Assembly: GCA_004151065.3 (NCBI GenBank)
Contig: NWUY0300014654.1
Location: 41,816 to 64,294 of the forward strand
Length of the DNA: 22,479 nucleotides
Source: Larix sibirica
Taxonomy: Eukaryota > Streptophyta > Pinopsida > Pinales > Pinaceae
Direction of reading: 5' to 3'
In this document: one piece after another, positions 1 through 8,554 of the stretch
Layout of the letters: every line of letters begins with the position of its first letter
How positions within the stretch are numbered: the stretch's first letter is position 1
Program-made: the position numbers and the translations under genes
The notes under the pieces: model-generated
The model's input: the letters and a program-made list of their open reading frames with translations, nothing else
The model's database searches: none
What the model was told of the DNA's origin: nothing

Positions 1-1796
1 CATTCCAAGGGTCAAAACTAGGGGTATTACATCTCATGTTTGGTTCATGGCCACTTGGGAAAACCCTCAGAGCTTTTTGATTAGCAACCTATTGTCGCTT
101 GGCATCATTTTTAGGACTTGTAGTATCAAAGCATTATGAGTTATTTTATATCCCTAATTGACTCAGCCTTGCATTGTTTTACTTGAGTTGAATTAGCTGA
201 TTCATATGATTATAATTTACTTCATATATGTTGAAGAACAATATTATAATGAATTCATTCAAACCCTTCTCGTTTCTTTATAATCAAATACATTTCTCCT
301 TATATCAAAGGCACTAAATCTTGTTCAAATTTGAGCTTGATTTTGAATCATAAATGTGGATTTGATGAGAATCATGCAGTTCATCAATGTTGCATCTAGA
401 TTAGAACTTTCTTAGTACTCTTCATTGTCTTTTGGTTAACATTGAAGTTCTGGTTTTGATTGAAAAAAAAGGTTTTGGATATTTTGAATCTACATAATAA
501 CCACCTTATGAATTATGACCATGCACTAAACATTGGTAGACAACATATGTATCACCATATTATCATACAAACCATGTTTCACATAATATTATTCAAGAAG
601 TAAACCTTGAGTGCTCCAACATAAGTACTTACCCTTGATTGATTAGGTCGTGGCATCATATGCTAAATATACATACATTGGAGGTAAGCTTTACATGCAT
701 AATATTGCATTTATCCCTAGATTCGATGAAGATCTTGCATTAGGATTTGAGTTGAAAGGTTTCATTGGAAAAATTCCATGTAAGCTCCCCTCACTTCATA
801 CATTGACATGCATTAAATGAGATGAATGCCACCATACAGGTTAACTCATGATTGTCGGGTTAATCCATTTGTGGTAACCACATGCAAACTCATGTGGAAA
901 AAGAGGGTTACTCCCTATAATGTAAGATCAATTTACTACATTTTGGATTTGAATCCTATGTGTGCTTTTGTATTAATGGATATGGGGATTTGAACTAACA
1001 TGACTCTCATTCTTTATTTTAGAATTAGTTTATGTGATTAGTAATTTTAGTTTTCACCAGGACATGGTTTTGTTTAAGTTCTCATTTAAAGGCTTCAATT
1101 TATTGTGGTATTACAAGTCAATGCACTTCCTCCCTCTATATATCTTGGCCTTTGAAAGGCACTTAATGAATTATGCTTTGTTTACGTGGTTCCTAAGGGT
1201 CACTTAGCTATTTATTGCCCAATTCATGTTGGTATGGCCCATGGGTAACTTCTATAGTATACTTAAATTCTTAGCCAGTAAAGTTTTGAATACCAACTAT
1301 GAATAGGCCACATAGAACTCATACTCTCCTTTGATACCTTACCTAAAATCTCCTCTCAACTATATATCTATATCTATATCTATCTATCTATCTATCTATA
1401 TATATATATTCAATGGTTATTACATACTTGTTTGGTCACTTGTGTATTTAAAGAAGCATTGTGTTAGTAGAATCAGGGCAACTAATGGTTTTGTATTGAT
1501 TAGGAAACACACAACACCAACTTGAATTGAACTTGGGATTGTTTCATGAGATTTTGATTGTAGATATTCGTATTGTTATAAGATTGATGAAATAGTTTGA
1601 GTTGTTATCTGTATCTAGTTGATGATATCACAAACCTTTAGTTTGTCTATGAGTACTCTGAGTATACATGAAGCATTCAATAAATTTATATATTGTTATA
1701 AATGAGAGACCAACTTGGGTTTGATGAAGTGTGTTATTTTCATATGATTATTGTTAGTTTATTCTCATTGACATTCCATTTTGAATTACTTACATC
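1..1796. other. Left flank, no gene recognised
   Basis: AT-rich DNA with stops in all frames and no protein similarity that I recognise. It holds a microsatellite (listed separately) and a small 7-bp-arm hairpin at 878-897 (CCACATG, 6-nt loop, CATGTGG). On the minus strand, positions 31-21 read TGTAATACCCC, a common start of plant Gypsy LTRs, but no PPT, PBS or second LTR supports an LTR here. The short open frame at 1331-1525 is simply the microsatellite read as Ser/Ile/Tyr. Confidence 0.6.
1361..1410. repeat. TATC/TA microsatellite
   Basis: An AT-rich simple repeat: imperfect (TATATC)n passes into about five TATC units and ends in (TA)n. It is a likely length-polymorphic locus and has no coding meaning. 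Confidence 0.9.
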
Positions 1797-1830
1797 TAGA
1801 TTTTATAAATAAAGGTTGTATTTGTCAAGA

Positions 1831-1867
1831 ACGTGTGCATGCGCATGCATGCACACATACACACACA
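1831..1867. other. 37-nt alternating purine-pyrimidine tract with 10-bp-arm palindrome
   Basis: Every base alternates purine and pyrimidine for 37 positions, the pattern favoured by left-handed Z-DNA. Inside it, GTGTGCATGC (1833-1842) and GCATGCACAC (1847-1856) form a perfect 10-bp inverted repeat around a 4-nt GCAT spacer, followed by a (CA)n tail. It lies 34 bp inside the left edge of duplication copy 1. The DNA structure is inferred from composition only. Confidence 0.75.
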
Positions 1868-2625
1868 ATGGGAACCCATTAATTTATGGGCAATAAACCC
1901 ATATATGAGCTTGACCCATCATCACATGCTTAAGTCAAGAATAGGGTTTGATGGTACATTACCAACACCATACAATGATGTACTTGAAAGCTACATCAAC
2001 AATATTGAATATAGTCAATAACCACATTTGTAAAACCCCATGCAAGGGAGGAGCATGCTTGTATGGATTTGAACCCAAGACATTGTCACAATAACTACTC
2101 CAAGTTGTTGCTAGACCACAACCCAGTGTGTTTGTGTAGGTCCAAAGATAATTTGTCATTTATGATTATAGATTGCATTGAAATTACATTTCACATGTCC
2201 ATACTGCACTTACATATACTAAGGTCATTTATCTCTGTCCCATCAATCTTAAAAAATAAAATCTCTGATTAATAACATTGTACAGGTTCCATACATTAAT
2301 TTAAATAGTTTAAAAAAAAAACAAGTGCCAGTATGATAAAGAGACCATGTATAAAAAACTATAGGAACAATCCCCCAAAAAACTAAGTATCAACAAGATC
2401 AAAACAAAATAGTACTTATCACCCTTCATCAATGGCAATACAAAAATAAGAATATGATAGAAGAAATGGAAGAATTGCCATTTTTTTATTTCCTCTAGAA
2501 TCATAGTACCTTGAACTACTTATTAAGCTTCATTCGACAAATAATCTACTTCCTCATTCAACTTTTGAAAATACAAGTGAAATAAATGAATTCAAAGGAA
2601 CTCACCACCTCTTTCAACTAATCAC

Positions 2626-2887
2626 TATTAGCAATTTGGCTCTAATCCTAAGTCCTAAGCCACCTACATGAGCATATTGGGACATAATTTCTTTTCTAAG
2701 TGTTATGCACTTTGGTTATATATTGGAGTTGATTGTTACATGGTTATCCTTTACATGGTGGTTATTGGATATTGTACATTATATGTACCTTATTTGTGAA
2801 TACAATGTTGATTTGGCTTATGTATTTTTCTACCATTTATTTGTCTTTATGGTTATCTTGATTTTCTTGCTCTTATTATGTCCTTCA
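2626..2887 (+). mobile_element. Copia-1 family LTR (262 bp), in duplication copy 1
   Basis: This sequence is homologous to the LTRs at 3888, 7779 and 12451, and all four are exactly 262 bp by my boundaries. It starts TATTAGCAATTTGG, where the other family members start TGTTAG (the canonical TG decayed to TA), and ends TGTCCTTCA. A tRNA-iMet-type primer-binding site follows two bases later, so this is a 5' LTR facing right. ATCAC at 2621-2625 is the candidate target-site duplication. It is essentially identical to the LTR at 3888-4149 because both lie in the duplicated block. Confidence 0.8.
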
Positions 2888-2889
2888 AT

Positions 2890-2901
2890 TAGTATTAGAG
2901 C
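2890..2901 (+). other. Primer-binding site (tRNA-iMet type), copy 1
   Basis: TAGTATTAGAGC matches 10 of 12 bases of the common plant Copia PBS TGGTATCAGAGC. Both mismatches are transitions (G to A, C to T). It lies two bases after the LTR end, the normal spacing for reverse-transcription priming. Confidence 0.75.
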
Positions 2902-3093
2902 AGCATATGATTCATGGCCTTGGTTGAGAAAGTGCATTAATGGAAAATATGTATGGAGCTTGGTGACACAAAATTGGCATAGTGACGGTCTTAAAAAAAT
3001 GATAAGCATTTTCTTTATTATTGTATTACTGTCTAAAATTTGGAAAGATAATCCATTGNTAGATTTTATAAATAAAGGTTGTATTTGTCAAGA

Positions 3094-3130
3094 ACGTGTG
3101 CATGCGCATGCATGCACACATACACACACA
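3094..3130. other. Second copy of the alternating purine-pyrimidine palindrome
   Basis: Identical to 1831-1867 at the 1263-bp duplication offset. It lies 35 bp right of the N at 3059, so in this assembly both left boundaries of the duplicated block sit next to this tract. Confidence 0.75.
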
Positions 3131-3887
3131 ATGGGAACCCATTAATTTATGGGCAATAAACCCATATATGAGCTTGACCCATCATCACATGCTTAAGTCA
3201 AGAATAGGGTTTGATGGTACATTACCAACACCATACAATGATGTACTTGAAAGCTACATCAACAATATTGAATATAGTCAATAACCACATCTGTAAAACC
3301 CCATGCAAGGGAGGAGCATGCTTGTATGGATTTGAACCCAAGACATTGTCACAATAACTACTCCAAGTTGTTGCTAGACCACAACCCAGTGTGTTTGTGT
3401 AGGTCCAAAGATAATTTGTCATTTATGATTATAGATTGCATTGAAATTACATTTCACATGTCCATACTGCACTTACATATACTAAGGTCATTTATCTCTG
3501 TCCCATCAATCTTAAAAAATAAAATCTCTGATTAATAACATTGTACAGGTTCCATACATTAGTTTAAATAGTTTAAAAAAAAACAAGTGACAGTATGATA
3601 AAGAGACCATGTATCAAAAACTATAGGAACAATCCCCCAAAAAACTAAGTATCAACAAGATCAAAACAAAATAGTACTTATCACCCTTCATCAATGGCAA
3701 TACAAAAATAAGAATATGATAGAAGAAATGGAAGAATTGCCATTTTTTTATTTCCTCTAGAATCATAGTACCTTGAATTACTTATTAAGCTTCATTCGAC
3801 AAATAATTTACTTCCTCATTCAACTTTTGAAAATACAAGTGAAATAAATGAATTCAAAGGAACTCACCACCTCTTTCAACTAATCAC

Positions 3888-4149
3888 TATTAGCAATTTG
3901 GCTCTAATCCTAAGTCCTAAGCCACCTACATGAGCATATTGGGACATAATTTCTTTTCTAAGTGTTATGCACTTTGGTTATATATTGGAGTTGATTGTTA
4001 CATGGTTATCCTTTACATGGTGGTTATTGGATATTGTACATTATATGTACCTTATTTGTGAATACAATGTTGATTTGGCTTATGTATTTTTCTACCATTT
4101 ATTTGTCTTTATGGTTATCTTGATTTTCTTGCTCTTATTATGTCCTTCA
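3888..4149 (+). mobile_element. Copia-1 5' LTR (262 bp)
   Basis: It starts TATTAG (decayed from TGTTAG) and ends CCTTCA. It aligns without gaps to the 3' LTR at 7779-8040 at roughly 82% identity by hand count. ATCAC precedes it as the left candidate target-site duplication, and a PBS follows after a 2-nt spacer. Confidence 0.8.
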
Positions 4150-4151
4150 AT

Positions 4152-4163
4152 TAGTATTAGAGC
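4152..4163 (+). other. Copia-1 primer-binding site
   Basis: TAGTATTAGAGC matches 10 of 12 bases of TGGTATCAGAGC, the complement of the initiator-Met tRNA end used by most plant Copia elements. Its position directly after the LTR fixes the LTR end and the element's orientation (+). Confidence 0.75.
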
Positions 4164-5454
4164 AGCATATGATTCATGGCCTTGGTTGAGAAAGTGCATT
4201 AATGGAAAATATGTATGGAGCTTGGTGACACAAAATTGGCATAGTGACGGTCTTAAAAAAATGATAAGCATTTTCTTTATTATTGTATTACTGTCTAAAA
4301 TTTGGAAAGATAATCCATTGATATATCATTGTTACCATTGAATCATTTTGCAATAATTTTCTTTATGTTTAAGAAGAATGAGAAAGACAATAATGCTCTG
4401 TGTTTTTGACAATGACATTGGTCTATACTCATTTTGATTATCTAGGTATTACTGAGAGAAGAAAACCTGGGTCAAGGCTGTAATAAATGTTCAGAATTGC
4501 TTTTCTAATCATATGATTGGCTAAATCGTTCTGTGTTGTTTGTATATGAACTAAAACACTGATATGTTAGAACAATACCTTCAGTTAGAAGGCAATTTGA
4601 CTAGTCACTAAACTGTCTATCTTTAGAAGAGAAAATAAGTCCTTTGCTATAGTTTTGTATGTCTATCCGATAAGAGGAGTGCTCCACTCTAAGCAGTGAA
4701 TGTAATGGCTGGTTCTCAATACTTTTATGTAATCTTTAATGCAAACAAAGAATATTAGACAATATAATATATAATAATGAGGCTGAAAATTTGTTAATCC
4801 ACGTATACCGCGAGATCCATGCTATTGCTAACTGACAAAATAATAAATACGACCTAAAATATAATTTCTTGCACAACAGAAGTATTTCCTTCGTATTCTC
4901 CTTGTATATTTTGAAAGCTACGATTGTAGAGGAAATTTGAAGGGTACGAATTTCCAAGTAGAGGCCATGATTTTATAGAAAAATTCAAAAGCTGCGACTC
5001 CATGTATTGAAGGCTACGACTCCAAGTATGATCACAAGCCTAGAGCTCATAGTCATGTAATAAAGGGTTTCATTTTTTAGTCTACGATTGATGCAAGGAA
5101 TTTCAAACTTTTAGTGACCACTTATATCTTTTGAGAAAGTAAAGGACATAAACTTCTAAGTTTTCCTTCCTAATGTAACATTTATATCATTGGACATTTT
5201 TATGTAGGTTAAGTGTTGATTAGAGCACAATAAAGCTCAATTAATCATTTTTTAAAAATTTTTTTACGAGGATTTATACGGGTCAAGGCCAAGCTCTTAT
5301 AGTTTTCTTAATGAGTAGACAATGGTACCTATGGTGAATGATATGTGCATGACATTGTAGTGATAGTTTTCATTTGATTGATTTTTAATGGCGGTCACGT
5401 ATTTTTATTGGCATAATCATGACACGAGATCATAGTTGTATATTTGACTTTACA
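4164..5454 (+). other. Long Copia-1 leader between PBS and gag, no gene
   Basis: About 1.3 kb without a recognisable reading frame, long for a Copia 5' leader. A degenerate short repeat occurs inside it: GCTGCGACTCCATGTAT at 4991-5007 and GCTACGACTCCAAGTAT at 5013-5029, with weaker CTACGATTG echoes near 4918 and 5082. The extra length may be a later insertion, but I find no LTRs, terminal inverted repeats or target duplications marking one. Confidence 0.5.
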
Positions 5455-6366
5455 ATGTCTAAAGTTGTTAGTCTCTTTAGTGATTTTGACAAATATGAGG
5501 GTTCAAAGAATTATAAAGTTGGGAGTCATTACATTGAAATCATTTTAATCTATAATGAATTATGGAAAGGTGTTTGTAATGCATAACCCACAAAACCCAC
5601 CGATGTTGCAGAATTAGCCAAATGGGAGTTAAAAGATGAAAAAGCATTAGCACTTATTCAAAGCACTGCTTTTTGATGAAGTTTTTGTTCACATTGAGAA
5701 TTGTGGTGATGCATGGTCAACATGGAAATTCCGTAAGGATTTGTTTGACTTCTAGCGAGAGGTCAAACGGATTGATCTTCAATTAAAGTTATTGCAACAA
5801 AAGTTAACTGAAGGGGGAGAAGTCATGGAATACATTTCCAGACACAAAAATATTAAACAAGAGATTAATAAAGTAGGGTTTGCTAAAATAGAAGATAGTT
5901 TGATGGTTGCAATATTGATATGGGTTGCCATAATCACACAAGCATTTTTTAGAGACACTACAAACTACTAACAAATTGGATATTATAACTTTTGACAAGC
6001 TTAGTGAATTGTTAGCAAATTTTAATAAAACATTTGGAAGGAAGACACAATAAAGGGAAGATGTTTTGTTGCTAGTACAATCAAGGATGTCAACATAATT
6101 ATTAACACAATTGTTTCTTTAACTTAAAAATGTGTTTTTCCTACCAAGGGTAATGAAACTCTTCAAAATAAAAAATAGTATCCTAACATAGATCAAGGTT
6201 GAGGTAAGGGAATAGGAATAGGTAGAGGTAGAGGAAGAGGAAATATGACTAAAAATGTTCATCTAAAGAAGACAAATTCAACATTCTCAGTCTAGTGGAA
6301 GAGGAAGAGGAAATAAAACAATAACTTGTTTTTGTTGTAATACAATTGGACATTATGCCTCATTGT
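5455..6366 (+). pseudogene. Copia gag pseudogene (UBN2-type Gag with zinc knuckle)
   Basis: This is the remnant of a Ty1/Copia Gag, the capsid and nucleocapsid protein that packages element RNA in cytoplasmic particles. The ATG at 5455 opens MSKVVSLFSDFDKYEG. The frame reaches a stop (TAA) at about residue 43, continues through WELKDEKALALIQSTAF, then needs a frameshift to HIENCGDAWSTW and REVKRIDLQLKLLQQKLTEG (with a stop before REV), the hallmark helix of plant Copia Gag. A basic GIGRGRGRGN stretch near 6205-6245 and a second SSGRGRGN repeat near 6295 are nucleic-acid-binding tails. A zinc knuckle begins at 6327 (C-F-C-C-N-T-I-G-H) and loses its last Cys to a small deletion before a stop. 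At ~300 codons it is near full Gag length, but several stops and shifts make it non-functional. No protease motif follows. Confidence 0.85.
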
Positions 6367-7180
6367 TATAGCTCAAATCGACACTTCTCCGTTTGTGACA
6401 ACAATTCAAAAGAAGACACTTAGGTGTCACTGATCGTTAAAAAAAAAGATACTTATGGATTGAAGAGCCTATGATTTGAACCCTAATGACAGTCTTAAGG
6501 ATTCAAGGTGATATCCCAATACAATTCCCTTCATCTTGAAAAGTTGCAACCATAAAGAAGAAAATTCGTGCTTTATACACTAGCAAGCCACGCATCATTC
6601 ATGTGTTTCCTTTGATCAAAGTGGGAATGCAACAAAAAATGATGATTCACACCTTGCACACTAGCAAGAATCCAACCATTCATGTGTTGCCTTTGGTCAA
6701 GGCGTGAATTCTCCATAATTTCATGAAAAAAACAATAAAATTCGAAATTGGGGAGTTATGAGAGTTTCTCAAACTAATTGACTTTGCAACCCCCTGAACC
6801 ACTTAGTAACCATCTGCAAATATCTCCATCAAAATTAAAAGGAGATGGGAGAGATCAAGTAGGGGACACCCATTATACCAAGATAATGCTGGAGGAATCA
6901 CTTTTCATCGCACCCCTCATTCCCATCCACATCAATAACCCCTGTTGTTGATCCCTATATCCTTGAGTGTGGAAGTTGTTTCCCTCAAGTGACTTCATCC
7001 CTTATATACACTTGGCATATCAGAGTGGGATTGTCAGAGTGCAAGAGTAGAGAGATTGGATCTTTGGCTTCGATAAGGTGCCCGATGGTGAGAAGGTATG
7101 ATTTGTACTTGTTTCATTGTCATAATCGAAATTTGACATCTTTCCCTCCCCCCTGCAAAAAAAAAACACTCTCATTACTA
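6367..7180 (+). other. Copia-1 region after gag, no recognised pol
   Basis: In a complete Copia element protease and integrase would follow gag, but none is visible in either strand here. The 78-codon frame at 6989-7225 has no family features I recognise. The stretch contains the 81-bp tandem repeat listed next and a pyrimidine/poly-A patch near 7144-7167 (CCCTCCCCCC then A10). It may be replacement sequence captured by a non-autonomous element. Confidence 0.5.
6550..6711 (+). repeat. Two-unit tandem repeat, period 81 bp
   Basis: Units at about 6550-6630 and 6631-6711 align at a constant 81-bp offset. The shared core runs from ACACTAGCAAG (6577 and 6658) through CATGTG (6600 and 6681) to CAAAG/CAAGG. 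The units are diverged (roughly three quarters identical), so the duplication is old. Confidence 0.7.
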
Positions 7181-7690
7181 TGCTTGTTGATGTGTTGGAC
7201 TTGTAGCCAATTCACTTATCATTAGGGCTCCTCTCATTAGTTTTGGGTTCACATCAACAAACACTTACAAGTTATCTGGCTCAATTGTTGCACAATGAGT
7301 TTTCCAAACATGGTTTTCAACATCCAATTATGTGGTTTTCTCAGGTGTATCTTCATTGACACTCATGAGATTTTGGACCATGGGTATTAGGGCTCCTCTC
7401 ATTAAGGATAAGCTTTGATCATTAGGGCTCCTCTCATTAAGGATAAGCTCTGATCATTAGGGATCCTCTCATTAAGACCGTGTTCATTGATGTGTTGGAC
7501 TTGTAGCTAATTCACTTATCATTAGGGATCCTCTCATTAGTTTTGGGTTCACATCAACGATCACTTACATGTTATTTGGCTTAATTGTTGCACAATGAGT
7601 TTTCCAGACATGGTTTTCAACATCCAATTTTGTGGTTTTCTTTGGTGGATCTTTATTGACACTCATGAGATTTTATACCATGGGTATTAG
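7181..7690 (+). repeat. Tandem duplication of ~210 bp, period 300 bp, in Copia-1 3' noncoding DNA
   Basis: 7181-7390 and 7481-7690 align at an exact offset of 300, from TTGATGTGTTGGACTTGTAG through TTTTGGGTTCACATCAAC to ACCATGGGTATTAG, at well over 90% identity. The 90 bp between the units is filled by a short minisatellite. The related segment at 12193-12370 has only one unit, so the duplication is specific to this copy or was lost in the other. Confidence 0.9.
7386..7480 (+). repeat. 35-bp minisatellite between the 300-bp units
   Basis: Two full units (7386-7420 and 7421-7455) and a partial third from 7456 share ATTAGGGCTCCTCTCATTA followed by AGGATAAGCT. The same ATTAGGG-TCCTCTCATTA core also occurs at 7221, 7521 and 12193, so it seeds both the minisatellite and the larger tandem duplication. 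Confidence 0.9.
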
Positions 7691-7768
7691 ATTGAAGACT
7701 TGGATATGTTATCATCTTTTGCACTAGTATTTGTTCCTAAATGGTACACTTGTACAAACTTATGATTA

Positions 7769-7778
7769 ACAAGGGGAT
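7769..7778 (+). other. Copia-1 polypurine tract
   Basis: ACAAGGGGAT immediately precedes the TG of the 3' LTR, where the plus-strand primer of an LTR retrotransposon lies. The corresponding site before the LTR at 12451 is a longer G run. Confidence 0.7.
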
Positions 7779-8040
7779 TGTTAGAAATTTGGTCCCAATC
7801 CTAAGTCCTAAGCCACCTACATTTGCAACATGGGAAAAAGTTGCTTTCCTTAGTGTTATGCACTTTGGTTATGTGTTGGGATTTACCATTTTATGGTTAT
7901 CCATTACATGGTGGTTATTCGATATTGTATGATAGATGTAACTTATGTGTGAATACAATATGGATTTGGCTCTTTCCTTTTTCTACCATCTCTTTGTCTT
8001 TATGGTTATCTCGATTTTCTTGTTCTTGTTATGTCCTTCA
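7779..8040 (+). mobile_element. Copia-1 3' LTR (262 bp)
   Basis: Begins TGTTAGAAATTTGG and ends TGTCCTTCA, with canonical TG and CA termini. It aligns gaplessly to the LTR at 12451-12712 at about 91% and to the 5' LTR at 3888 at about 82% by hand count. TTCAC follows as candidate target duplication, then 15 bp, then a Gypsy LTR. The frames at 7741-8089 are LTR translations, not genes. Confidence 0.85.
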
Positions 8041-8060
8041 TTCACCAATAGAATTAAGAG

Positions 8061-8534
8061 TGATGTCGTGTAGCGGAATTTTACTTTGAAACTTAGAACA
8101 ACATAGAATATATATAGATGTATGATGGAATAAACTATAAATTATAGTGCATAATAACCAAACATAAAACAATAGAGAAGTGAGATGCTAGAGAAACAAC
8201 GCTTGTATCATGATAATCAATTTAGAAATCAATGTTCACACCCTTCTTAGGATAGGGCAACCTTTCACTTGAGCAGAGCTCCAATACAACAATTCTTCAC
8301 AAAATAATCCACAACCTCCTAACTCCTCAAATAGGCTTTCAATAGAAAAACGCTAACTACTTAGTGAACATTAACCCTAACTACTTAGGGGGCCTTAATT
8401 AACATAGAGACCCTTTTTACATTAATTATCCATTTCTAATTACTTAAGCTTATTCAAAGGATATGGCTGCATAGAATAGTTGACAAACTCATATGTAGTC
8501 TAAAGTAAGGGGGGATTAGGGTAGTACCCTAACA
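8061..8534 (-). mobile_element. Gypsy-1A 3' LTR (~474 bp)
   Basis: On the plus strand it begins TGATGTCGTGTAGCGG and ends CCCTAACA, so on the minus strand it runs TGTTAGGG to CATCA with TG/CA ends. It corresponds to 12733-13207 with nearly the same length. A PPT adjoins it on the internal side. Confidence 0.75.
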
Positions 8535-8550
8535 TAACCTCCACCCTTAA
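8535..8550 (-). other. Gypsy-1A polypurine tract
   Basis: Minus strand TTAAGGGTGGAGGTTA lies just before the LTR's TGTTAGGG. In copy B the same place is cleaner (AAAGGGGGGAGTC), which supports the boundary. Confidence 0.65.
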
Positions 8551-8554
8551 GATA

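Larger units (their letters stand above)
1797..3058 (+). repeat. Copy 1 of a ~1.26-kb near-identical direct duplication
   Basis: This block begins at the T before AGATTTTATAAAT and ends in ATCCATTG immediately before the single N at 3059. It matches 3060-4320 at an offset of 1263, then 1262 after a one-base indel in a poly-A run near 2320. I count about six substitutions and one indel, so roughly 99.5% identity. The block contains unassigned flank (1797-2625), a Copia LTR (2626-2887), a PBS (2890-2901) and the start of a leader. Near-identity plus an N exactly at the join argues for collapsed or misjoined haplotypes more than for an old duplication. Confidence 0.95.
3060..4320 (+). repeat. 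Copy 2 of the ~1.26-kb direct duplication
   Basis: This is the second copy of 1797-3058, starting directly after the N at 3059 and running into unique DNA at 4321 (ATATATCATTG). It differs from copy 1 by a few single bases, for example T/C near 3293, A/G near 3562, C/A near 3589 and A/C near 3616, and by one A fewer in a poly-A run. This copy is the one continuous with the Copia-1 leader and gag downstream. The apparent 124-146-codon frames at 2705 and 3967 are translations of the LTR and leader, not genes. Confidence 0.95.
3888..8040 (+). mobile_element. Copia-1: decayed, pol-less Ty1/Copia-type LTR retrotransposon
   Basis: The element is about 4.15 kb with 262-bp LTRs at 3888-4149 and 7779-8040. 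From left to right it has 5' LTR, PBS (4152-4163), a ~1.3-kb leader, a broken gag (5455-6366), ~0.8 kb of unassigned DNA, internally duplicated 3' noncoding DNA, a polypurine tract (7769-7778) and the 3' LTR. Flanking 5-mers ATCAC (3883-3887) and TTCAC (8041-8045) agree at 4 of 5 positions, as expected for an old target-site duplication. I see no protease, integrase, reverse transcriptase or RNase H, so it is gag-only: either an internally deleted copy or a non-autonomous family. The two LTRs differ at about 46 of 262 positions by hand count, which is very old or means the LTRs derive from different family members. Confidence 0.7.

Noticed and set aside
1-31. Possible Gypsy LTR start (TGTAATACCCC on the minus strand)
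   Set aside because: A single 11-base match without PPT, PBS or partner LTR is too weak.
1833-2021. Short open frames at 1833-2021, 2063-2272 and their exact repeats at 3096-3284, 3326-3535
   Set aside because: They appear twice only because the DNA is duplicated, have no domain features, and overlap minus-strand frames of similar length.
3967-4341. 124-codon hydrophobic frame (and 146-codon version at 2705) resembling a membrane protein
   Set aside because: It is the translation of a T-rich Copia LTR and leader; the same LTR elsewhere carries stops.
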